Source: Sphingobacteriaceae bacterium
GTDB taxonomy: Bacteria > Bacteroidota > Bacteroidia > B-17B0 > Aurantibacillaceae
Reading direction: 5' to 3'
DNA length: 6,846 nt
NCBI GenBank assembly: GCA_025360355.1
Contig: JANYCL010000473.1
Location: 1-6,846, forward strand
A program made the position numbers and the translations under genes. Below the pieces are notes generated by a model. The model had not been told where the DNA came from. It ran no database searches and was given only the letters and a program-made list of their open reading frames with translations. This document shows, in pieces, positions 1 through 5,624 of this stretch. Numbering within the stretch: position 1 is the stretch's first letter; every line of letters begins with the position of its first letter.

Positions 1-2
1 AT

Positions 3-935
3 GAAGAGTACGGAGCTTTCCAGCGTTATGTAAATGAATATGCCGGTAAGTTCAGATTCGATAATCACTTTAACTTTATTATCCGTAACGACGCAACACA
101 AGGCGAATACGAACGCTTTGCTCAGAACTTACGCTCGTTCATTAATGAAAATAAGATCGAAATGTCGTTGGCAGAAACTGCAACACAAATTGGTTTAGTA
201 ACGGATAGTATCGCGACTAAAGTAAAAGAACTTAGCGGTCAAAAAGATAAAATTCAGCACATCATTACATTAATTGCAGAAGATTTTAAGAAAGCAGAGT
301 TTGAAGAAAGTAAATTAATTGAATTCATTAAGATCAAGATCGAGGAATCTGATAATAAAGTTTACAAACTTCTTAAAAAGGTTGAAGAATTCCGTGAAGA
401 ACATGGTTTGGTTTACAACGAAGGTTTATTCAATACGGATTTTGCAACCGGTTCTAAACGCGAGATCAGTACTCGTGCAGTTAGATTACTGGAGCAATTA
501 CGTTCAGCTATTAAAGATCAAGACCAGGAAGAAATTCGTTTACAAGATCTGTTCGAGTTGAAGTTCAATATTAAGGAAGGAATGAACGAAACAGGTTGGA
601 CACATAAAATTGACAGCATCGGAAGTACAGGAACAGATATTTTAGTGAAAGCTATTATCTACATCACTTTATTACATGTATTCATTAAAGAATCTTCACA
701 TAGAAGCAGCACCGACTTTAAAGTACATTGTATTATTGATGAAGTTGGTCAGATCTCAGCGCATTACTTACGTGAACTATTAAAATTCGCGAAGAACAGA
801 AATATTATGATGATCAATGGTCTGCCAAACAAGAGTGGTTTGGAAAGTCATTACCGTTATACATACCAATTCCGTAAAGAAGATAGTGGCAACGTGCGCA
901 TCTTCCCAAGTATTGTTACTGAAGTAGAAGCTTAA
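3..935 (+). CDS. C-terminal part of a large SMC/MukB-like ATP-binding protein (5' end outside window)
   Basis: The frame is open from base 3 to the TAA at 933-935, giving 310 residues with no start inside the window. The Met at base 162 is internal, because the coding frame continues unbroken upstream of it. Roughly residues 70-135 are charged and heptad-like, rich in K, E, I and L, as in the returning arm of a long coiled coil. A glycine/serine segment follows (GSTGTDILVKA, about residues 207-217), placed like an ABC/SMC signature motif. Then come a hydrophobic strand ending in Asp-Glu (CIIDEVGQ, 243-250), which fits a Walker B motif with its catalytic Glu, and a strand NIMMINGLP near 267-275. 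This order matches the C-terminal ATPase half of SMC-, MukB- and DUF3584-type proteins, which bind DNA and hydrolyse ATP as dimers. The Walker A half must lie upstream. The family type is clear. Whether it is a condensin (MksB-like), a defence protein or something else cannot be settled without the upstream genes. Confidence 0.7.
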   Translation, partial: EEYGAFQRYVNEYAGKFRFDNHFNFIIRNDATQGEYERFAQNLRSFINENKIEMSLAETATQIGLVTDSIATKVKELSGQKDKIQHIITLIAEDFKKAEFEESKLIEFIKIKIEESDNKVYKLLKKVEEFREEHGLVYNEGLFNTDFATGSKREISTRAVRLLEQLRSAIKDQDQEEIRLQDLFELKFNIKEGMNETGWTHKIDSIGSTGTDILVKAIIYITLLHVFIKESSHRSSTDFKVHCIIDEVGQISAHYLRELLKFAKNRNIMMINGLPNKSGLESHYRYTYQFRKEDSGNVRIFPSIVTEVEA

Positions 936-940
936 TGTCA

Positions 941-960
941 GGTCGAGCGTAGTCGAGACC
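941..960. repeat. REP-like intergenic palindrome
   Basis: The sequence GGTCGAGCGTAGTCGAGACC begins 5 bases after the stop of the SMC-like gene and ends 8 bases before the glycosyltransferase ATG. The two TCGA blocks (943-946 and 953-956) can pair around the loop GCGTAG, and the outer GG can pair with the final CC if GA bulges out. From memory, short elements with a TCGA core separated by GCGTAG or GCGAAG are common intergenic repeats in Bacteroidota and some other phyla. There is only one copy in this window, so its repeat status rests on recall. A transcript running into the glycosyltransferase would carry this hairpin just before the start codon. Confidence 0.6.
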
Positions 961-968
961 TTTAATAT

Positions 969-1973
969 ATGAGTTCACCGCTTGTTTCGGTTTTAATGCC
1001 TGTTTATAATGCTGAAGCTTTTGTGAAAGAAGCTATAGCAAGCATTTTAGATCAATCCTATCAAAATTTCGAATTCATTATTATTAATGATGGTTCAATT
1101 GATTCTTCGGAAGGACAAATTATTTCTTTCAAGACGGATAAAATAAAATATTACAAAAACGATTCTAATCTTGGTTTGATCGCAACACTAAACAAAGGAA
1201 TTGACATATGTAAGGGTGAATATATTTTAAGAATGGATGCCGATGATATCAGTATGAGGGACCGGATTAAAAAGCAGGTTGAGTTCATGGAGAATAATAA
1301 AGGAGTAGGGGTTTGCGGCTGCGATTACATTCATTTTGGAAAAGGAAAACAGATTCCGCTTAAGTCACATCATACACACGATTTAATTTCCGGATGGATG
1401 TTGTTCAATAGTTCAGTAGTGCATCCCGGATTAATTATCCGCAACTCAGTTTTAAAAGCAGAGACGCCATATTTTAATTCTGAATTCAAACATGTTGAGG
1501 ATTATGAATTATGGAGCAGACTAATTTTTAAGAATTCTTTTGCGGATGTTCCTGAAACCTTATTGAAATATAGAATTCACGCATCGCAGGTAAGTTTAAA
1601 ATACCGCGGCGAACAAATTGAAAATGGAAATAAAGTAAGGAAACGTTTGCTTGAGAAAATTGGTTTTAAATTTACTGACCGTGAATTGCGCGTGCATTGT
1701 TTATTAGGAAATTCACAGATCATTTCATCCTTAACCGACTTGGCCGCATTATCGGTTTGGTTTGACGAGTTGTATGATCAAAACCAAAAATTAAAATTCA
1801 TTCCTGAAACTACAATGCAAATTATTCTTGCAAAACAATGGTACGATGCTTGCGGTATTACAAATTTGGGAACAAAAGCTTTTTTCTTTTATTTCAAATC
1901 GCATTGGCATGATAATTTTCCTGGCAGTAAAGCCATACTATTATCGAAGTGTATCATAAGGTGGGCGCGATAA
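969..1973 (+). CDS. Family 2 glycosyltransferase (GT-A fold)
   Basis: This is a 334-residue cytoplasmic protein without obvious membrane segments. It should transfer a sugar from a nucleotide-sugar donor to an acceptor in surface polysaccharide or glycoprotein synthesis. The start is right because the family's first strand follows at once (VSVLMPVYN, 6-14). Other family marks are IIINDGS (37-43), which contributes to nucleotide binding, and NLGL (67-70). The metal-binding DxD lies in RMDADD (88-93), and HVEDYELWSR (175-184) carries the acidic pair that supplies the catalytic base in inverting GT2 enzymes, followed by YRIH (201-204). Residues from about 220 to the end are a less conserved helical tail. 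Donor and acceptor cannot be predicted. The gene follows the SMC-like gene in the same direction with a 33-nt gap holding the palindrome, and no clear promoter is visible. Its TAA (1971-1973) is one base from the stop of the opposing gene. Confidence 0.93.
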   Translation: MSSPLVSVLMPVYNAEAFVKEAIASILDQSYQNFEFIIINDGSIDSSEGQIISFKTDKIKYYKNDSNLGLIATLNKGIDICKGEYILRMDADDISMRDRIKKQVEFMENNKGVGVCGCDYIHFGKGKQIPLKSHHTHDLISGWMLFNSSVVHPGLIIRNSVLKAETPYFNSEFKHVEDYELWSRLIFKNSFADVPETLLKYRIHASQVSLKYRGEQIENGNKVRKRLLEKIGFKFTDRELRVHCLLGNSQIISSLTDLAALSVWFDELYDQNQKLKFIPETTMQIILAKQWYDACGITNLGTKAFFFYFKSHWHDNFPGSKAILLSKCIIRWAR

Positions 1974-1974
1974 C

Positions 1975-3075
1975 TTATTTAATGATGAATTTTCTTCTTG
2001 TGTAATTGTTTTGCGAAAGCAATGATAGGACATACACTCCTGAAAGAAAGTTCGGTGTCGGAATTTTAAATCCATTTATTCCCGGTAAGAAAGTGAAATA
2101 TTCCTGAACAATAATTCTTCCTAGAGGATCATAAACCGTGACTAAAAAATCTCCTGTTATTAAAGAATTATAAAAAACATTTAGTTCTCCGTTCTCCACA
2201 GGATTCGGAATGATCGCAAGGTTGGAAGTAAAAGATAAAGCCGACGGTAATTTTAAAGATATTACCTGGGCACTGTCGCTTGAAAATTTTGGTCCGCATA
2301 AATTCACTACCGTTAAACTAATATCATATTTTGCAGTTGAATCTGAATAAATATGCAAAGTATCTCTTCCGGTACCCAAGCTTGTGAGCGGATTCACCGG
2401 ATCATTAAAATTCCAGTAATAATTTGCAGAGTAACCCGAAAAGTTTGCATGCACAAAAACTGTATCGTATGAAGTTATGTAAGTAAATAAAGCATTTGCG
2501 AAACTCGGTACATCTACAAAGATCTGTTTAGTTATTGTATCAGATTTGGTTCCGTTGTAAGATATAAGCGTTACAGTATAATGTCCTGTATCAGCATACT
2601 GATGGATCGGTGTAAATAAAGCGGATGTATTTCCATCTCCGAAATCCCAATGAAAAGATGTTGCACAAAAAGAATGATTCGCAAAAATATCAGCACACCG
2701 TATAAATTCAAAATCCGCTTTGGTTATTGTATCAATTGTAATTACCTCGTCGAGGGTTACATCATGGTTATTATAAGCATGCAAACTCACAGTGTATATG
2801 CCCGGCATGGAAAAAAAATAACACATGTTGGTGTCGTTGGTTGTATATAAAGTGTGCGGATGACCCGGACCTCCTACAACGGTCCACGTGTAAGTATTTC
2901 CCATTTGTGTTTGGTTAGTAAAACAGGTTGTATCGCCTGCGCAACTATGGTTCCACGAAAAATGTACATCAGGCGGAAGGTTTTGAGGAGAATGCCCGGT
3001 ACCATTTTTATTTTGCGCGAAATAAAATAGTGGCAAGAACCACAATAATAAAAAATATGCCTTTATAATTTTCAT
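1975..3075 (-). CDS. Secreted PKD-repeat protein with T9SS type A sorting domain
   Basis: This 366-residue exported protein has a signal peptide at residues 1-20 (KIIK followed by a Leu/Phe-rich core, cleavage probably near FA/QN). Three PKD-like beta-sandwich units follow at about 36-115, 119-188 and 192-273. The middle one has the textbook WDFGDG motif (143-148) and the closing HQYADTGHYTVTL strand. The first and third are more diverged (YTWTV; YWNFND). The C-terminal 85 residues begin around IIPNP (288-292), contain VYDPLGR (314-320) and GVYVL (346-350), and end in basic residues. This is the T9SS type A sorting domain that sends proteins across the outer membrane for surface attachment or release. 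No catalytic domain is visible, so a binding or adhesive role is inferred. The ATG overlaps the stop of the upstream barrel gene as ATGA (3072-3075), which points to coupled translation. It is the last gene of the operon. Confidence 0.88.
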   Translation of the reverse strand: MKIIKAYFLLLWFLPLFYFAQNKNGTGHSPQNLPPDVHFSWNHSCAGDTTCFTNQTQMGNTYTWTVVGGPGHPHTLYTTNDTNMCYFFSMPGIYTVSLHAYNNHDVTLDEVITIDTITKADFEFIRCADIFANHSFCATSFHWDFGDGNTSALFTPIHQYADTGHYTVTLISYNGTKSDTITKQIFVDVPSFANALFTYITSYDTVFVHANFSGYSANYYWNFNDPVNPLTSLGTGRDTLHIYSDSTAKYDISLTVVNLCGPKFSSDSAQVISLKLPSALSFTSNLAIIPNPVENGELNVFYNSLITGDFLVTVYDPLGRIIVQEYFTFLPGINGFKIPTPNFLSGVYVLSLLSQNNYTRRKFIIK

Positions 3076-4028
3076 TGAGCCGGAATCTCCTCGTGTTTTT
3101 TGTGTAACTCAAATACCTTACTTACTGCAAAACTGAATGCATATTTAGAAGCTAATTGCGTGCCGGTATAATTTTGATAAACCGGAACATCGCCATACAA
3201 TGAAAATGATAAACTATTTTTCAAGCTGAGTGAAAGACCCGGACTTACAAAAAAACGACATGAACTGCTTGAGAACATTCCTTTATGATGTATATAATCA
3301 CAATCTTTATTTTCATTTCGTACCATGGCAATTAAAGAAAATGTTTTGTCAATTTTAATTAAATAACCAATACTGTTTGTATTTGCGGAACCATATTGAA
3401 AACCTTCCGAATTTGCGCCATTAAGATCGGTGCGTGAATTAACAAGAAATGATCGGTCTTTATTTTTGAAGGGTTTTATTTGTGTGTATAAAATAAAAAT
3501 TCCCGAATAAGCACCTGAACCCGGTTGAACATCGCGCGGTAATTCAACATTTCCATTGATCTGTTTGTATTGTCCGGTTGGAAATCTTGCACCGCCTGAA
3601 GCAGTAAAACTAAAAATTTTATTTTTAGAATTAAAAAAATTGTATTTCAGAAAAAATTCTCCATCAGCAATACCCTGAGCGGAGAATTGCTGCTGACCAA
3701 CAACCGGAAGATCGAAATTCTCAACTTTAGCAGTGAAATAACCAAAAGTTAGCTGAACGGTTAGTTTATCTGTTATTCCGTAAGAAAGATTTAAACCTGC
3801 GTAATCAGCATAATCATTGATGAGATAAGAAAAATTACTTGGACGATCTCCCTGATAATATTTATCGGAATAATTTCTTTTAAAAAACGAAAACATCAGG
3901 AGATCACCTTTTTCAAGCACGCCAAAATTTGCAGTACCCGGCGCGCAACATCCCGAGGTGCAGCATTGAGAAAATGTAAATGAATTAAGGAAAAAAATAA
4001 AAGCTGATATAAAGCCAAACCTTTTCAA
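3072..4028 (-). CDS. Outer-membrane beta-barrel protein with N-terminal CCxxxCC motif (TTG start)
   Basis: This is a 318-residue envelope protein. Residues 1-20 form a signal peptide, and the mature end begins SQCCTSGCCAP, with paired cysteines at 22-23 and 27-28. The rest alternates polar and aromatic residues with turns, as in amphipathic strands (LNLSYGITDKLTVQLTFGYF, 79-98; FSFTASGGARFP, 139-150; LSLSLKNSLSFSLYGDVPVY, 265-284) and ends with a strand AFSFAVSKVFEL. This resembles the MetA-pathway-like putative transporter barrels of Gram-negative bacteria. Recognition is at fold level only, and the substrate is unknown. The start is TTG at 4028-4026. An in-frame TAG lies at 4037-4035, and the next Met is residue 45, beyond the signal peptide. 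The start is one base after the lipoprotein stop, and the gene end overlaps the next gene by four bases. Further Cys and His (C243, H247, H248, C257) could help bind metal, but that is inference. Confidence 0.8.
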   Translation of the reverse strand: MKRFGFISAFIFFLNSFTFSQCCTSGCCAPGTANFGVLEKGDLLMFSFFKRNYSDKYYQGDRPSNFSYLINDYADYAGLNLSYGITDKLTVQLTFGYFTAKVENFDLPVVGQQQFSAQGIADGEFFLKYNFFNSKNKIFSFTASGGARFPTGQYKQINGNVELPRDVQPGSGAYSGIFILYTQIKPFKNKDRSFLVNSRTDLNGANSEGFQYGSANTNSIGYLIKIDKTFSLIAMVRNENKDCDYIHHKGMFSSSSCRFFVSPGLSLSLKNSLSFSLYGDVPVYQNYTGTQLASKYAFSFAVSKVFELHKKHEEIPAQ

Positions 4029-4029
4029 A

Positions 4030-4404
4030 TTAATCTACTATAGTTATGTTAACTGTAATAGTAACAGAATTGGTTCCGTCGGAAACTGTACAGGTGATCT
4101 GATAAGTTCCAATACATGAATCACTATAATAAACTGTAGAACCCGTACCGAAAATATCGCCGTGTGGTGTTGACCATTTAAAACTTAGGTTTTTCCCGGT
4201 TGCATTGGCTGTAACTTTTGCAACGTTACCTTTTTGCACAGGGTTAGGATTAATATCAATACTTGTAAATGAAAACGGACCGTTCGAATTTAAAGACGAT
4301 ATTGTTTGTGAGTAATGCGTGCTTGTGCCATGCGGAATGTCCTGTTGTTTTTTCTGACAACCTAAAAAAAATACAAGCGGTAAAAGGTATAGTATCTTTT
4401 TCAT
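4030..4404 (-). CDS. Small lipoprotein with one Ig/PKD-like domain
   Basis: This 124-residue protein has a lipoprotein signal peptide, MKKILYLLPLVFFLGC, with the lipid-bearing Cys at 16. After a polar linker (17-43), residues 44-124 form a single beta-sandwich: SIDINPNPVQKGNVAKVTANATG, then LSFKWSTPHGDIFGTGSTVYY, then GTYQITCTVSDGTNSVTITVNITI. The strand pattern and the closing ITCTVSDG are those of PKD or bacterial Ig-like domains. C97 and C105 might form a disulfide. The residues after the lipid Cys (QKKQQ) resemble only in part the acidic surface-export signals described for Bacteroidota lipoproteins, so the side of the outer membrane it faces is uncertain. It is the first gene of the tight three-gene operon, one base upstream of the barrel gene, and may be an accessory or anchoring subunit for it. 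No enzymatic motif is seen. Confidence 0.82.
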   Translation of the reverse strand: MKKILYLLPLVFFLGCQKKQQDIPHGTSTHYSQTISSLNSNGPFSFTSIDINPNPVQKGNVAKVTANATGKNLSFKWSTPHGDIFGTGSTVYYSDSCIGTYQITCTVSDGTNSVTITVNITIVD

Positions 4405-4423
4405 TCCTTATTCTCAAAATTAC

Positions 4424-4431
4424 CAAAAATA
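4424..4431 (-). promoter_or_regulatory. Candidate Bacteroidota -7 box for the lipoprotein/barrel/PKD operon
   Basis: On the minus strand this reads TATTTTTG, a full match to the Bacteroidota -7 consensus TAnnTTTG, 19 bases before the lipoprotein ATG. No TTG lies at the usual -33 distance, so the promoter would be incomplete. Transcription from here would give a leader of about a dozen bases. In such AT-rich DNA a match of this length can arise by chance. Confidence 0.35.
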
Positions 4432-4479
4432 GAGATAGAATCCTAATAGGAAATTGAGAAAGGAGACAGGATTTTAACA

Positions 4480-4534
4480 TTTTCTTATTGATGAAGCCAA
4501 GAATTTTGATAAAAAGTTGCCATCAATAAGAAAA
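4480..4534. repeat. Perfect 14-bp inverted repeat with 27-nt spacer
   Basis: TTTTCTTATTGATG (4480-4493) and CATCAATAAGAAAA (4521-4534) are exact reverse complements. On the minus strand the first arm begins four bases after the stop of the cysteine-rich T9SS gene, and the whole element lies before the lipoprotein operon. A transcript would form a long hairpin whose spacer can form a weaker inner stem (4502-4507 with 4513-4518). It is not a standard intrinsic terminator: the U-rich side is the 5' arm, and no T run follows the stem on either strand. It may be a transcript-end or stability hairpin, or a binding site. No flanking target duplication is visible. Confidence 0.65.
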
Positions 4535-4538
4535 CGAC

Positions 4539-5549
4539 TTACTCAACAATAATTTTCTGAATAATAGTTCCTTCAGTTGAAATTACTTTAAGGAAGTAAA
4601 TTCCTTTAGGTTCAGTAGAAATATCAACTGCAGTTTTCTTTTCAGTAATTTCTCCTGACTTCACAATTCTTCCAATGCAATCTGTAATTTGCATCGTAGC
4701 GGGGTGTAGGAGTTCTTCTCTCAATGAGATCTCAAATACACCTGTTGATGGATTTGGAATTACTTGACTTGATCCTGCTAATGAATTGTTATGGATAGAA
4801 GTTGTTGTAGCGCATGTTAACGCTAATAATTGCGCACCGGTAACCCATCCTGTACCACTGCAAGTTGATAACGATGCTGTTTTAATTCCTGTTGGTCCTG
4901 CAACGGTCATTGGCTCATCTGAAAGTTCTAAATTTTCATTACCCCAAGGATGATTTCCTGTTGTGCTTACATCAAAACGTTCGGTTAACGATGGCTGAGG
5001 AACAATATTTGTTTTACTGCTATTAACACTGCAAAAGAAAATAGCAACTAACCGTGTGCAGGCAGCGGTTGTTGTTACGCTATTAGTTATAATATTTGTA
5101 CAATCATCCTGACTGCCTTTATTACTCCCAACATTAATTGGTGTTAATGTATTAATTCCTGAATAAGCCGCGATTCCTCCAACATAATACTGACTTGATG
5201 TTCCGGTGAAAGTATAATTTAACGGCTCTGCTGCACCAACTACTTTATAAAAAGTTGCGAGTTGTCTTGTTGTGTTACTTGTGCCGCATCCAGTTCCTGT
5301 ATTGCTGGTTTGATAAATATTTGTCCAACCTGCAGGTGCAACAATAGTGCTTCCTGAATTACACCAACCATCATGAATGGCAGCGATCATTAGATCTCCT
5401 GGCGATATACCTGAAGGTTTTGGAACTGTAACACCCGTTCCTGTTCCAACTCCTGTTGCTGATGCTACGAACGAACATGAACTTGGACATTGCGCATTTA
5501 CCTGAAATGCAACAACTGCTGATATGATAATTAAGTAGATTTTTTTCAT
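4539..5549 (-). CDS. Secreted cysteine-rich protein with T9SS type A sorting domain
   Basis: This 336-residue exported protein has a signal peptide at residues 1-19 (MKKIYLIIISAVVAFQVNA, cut before QCP). The body (about 21-246) starts CPSSCSF and holds GISPGDLMIAAIHDGW (47-62), APAGWTNIYQ (71-80), ATFYKVVGAAEPLNYTFTG (98-116) and GGIAAYSGI (124-132). This PGDL/PAGWT/YKV/AYSG pattern recurs in secreted and phage-tail-like beta-sandwich domains, but I cannot name its ligand. There are nine cysteines in the mature body (21, 25, 63, 88, 150, 164, 173, 230, 246) and one more at 291. They could form disulfides in the periplasm. The C-terminus from VIPNPSTG (263-270) through ITDCIGRIV (288-296) and GIYFLKV (316-322) to QKIIVE is a T9SS type A sorting domain. 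The gene stands apart from its neighbours, with 75 nt upstream carrying a promoter-like site and 134 nt downstream carrying the inverted repeat. It is therefore probably its own transcription unit. Confidence 0.88.
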   Translation of the reverse strand: MKKIYLIIISAVVAFQVNAQCPSSCSFVASATGVGTGTGVTVPKPSGISPGDLMIAAIHDGWCNSGSTIVAPAGWTNIYQTSNTGTGCGTSNTTRQLATFYKVVGAAEPLNYTFTGTSSQYYVGGIAAYSGINTLTPINVGSNKGSQDDCTNIITNSVTTTAACTRLVAIFFCSVNSSKTNIVPQPSLTERFDVSTTGNHPWGNENLELSDEPMTVAGPTGIKTASLSTCSGTGWVTGAQLLALTCATTTSIHNNSLAGSSQVIPNPSTGVFEISLREELLHPATMQITDCIGRIVKSGEITEKKTAVDISTEPKGIYFLKVISTEGTIIQKIIVE

Positions 5550-5570
5550 AGGATTAGTTTTTGGTTATAT

Positions 5571-5600
5571 TAAAGATAGCAAAAAAAAACGAATAAACAA
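5571..5600 (-). promoter_or_regulatory. Predicted Bacteroidota-type promoter of the cysteine-rich T9SS gene
   Basis: On the minus strand there is a -33 box TTG (5600-5598, within CTTTG), a 19-nt spacer, and a -7 box TATCTTTA (5578-5571). The -7 box matches TAnnTTTG except in the last base. The expected start of transcription lies near 5564, giving a leader of about 15 bases. Nine consecutive T (5589-5581) make up about half of the spacer, so a slip in this run would change the box spacing. A palindrome lies just upstream. Confidence 0.5.
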
Positions 5601-5610
5601 AGTTCCCTAT

Positions 5611-5622
5611 AACCGATCGGTT
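5611..5622. promoter_or_regulatory. Perfect 12-bp palindrome, candidate operator
   Basis: AACCGATCGGTT equals its own reverse complement. It lies 10 bases upstream of the predicted -33 box of the cysteine-rich T9SS gene and two bases after the stop of the DUF6714-like gene. It is more GC-rich than its surroundings. Its two-fold symmetry without a spacer suits a dimeric regulator. It is too short, with no room for a loop, to be a good hairpin terminator. The regulator is unknown and the role is inferred. Confidence 0.4.
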
Positions 5623-5624
5623 GC

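Noticed and set aside
319..561. 80-codon plus-strand ORF
   Set aside because: It lies wholly inside the SMC-like gene in another frame, and its translation is rich in S, R and K with no domain.
162..935. Full-length gene starting at the ATG at 162
   Set aside because: The same frame is open and protein-like from base 3, so this Met is internal to a larger gene cut by the window edge.
1..935. Calling the SMC-like gene a Wadjet (JetC) component
   Set aside because: Neither the Walker A half nor JetA, JetB or JetD is in the window, and the visible motifs fit several SMC-like families.
1956..1978. ATAAG/CTTAT stem across the convergent stops as a bidirectional terminator
   Set aside because: Five AT-rich pairs around a 13-nt loop with no T run are expected by chance in this composition.
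2745..2755. CCTCG-T-CGAGG inverted repeat
   Set aside because: It lies within the PKD gene, encoding TLDE in ordinary codons, and is most likely chance.
2650..2850. 66-codon plus-strand ORF
   Set aside because: It is antisense to the PKD gene, whose reading frame is clearly coding.
3072..3896. Barrel gene starting at its first ATG (residue 45)
   Set aside because: This would remove the signal peptide and the CCxxxCC segment and open a gap after a one-base spacing. TTG at 4028 is far better supported.
4364..4371. Run of eight A (coding-strand T) in the lipoprotein signal peptide, and a similar run at 2811-2818 in the PKD gene
   Set aside because: Phe codons in AT-rich DNA readily give such runs. 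Without length variation data there is no reason to propose phase variation here.
4256..4480. Overlapping ORFs on both strands around the lipoprotein start (4256-4480 minus, 4269-4457 plus)
   Set aside because: They overlap the lipoprotein signal peptide in other frames and show no protein-like pattern. The lipobox and Ig-like domain support the 4404-4030 frame.
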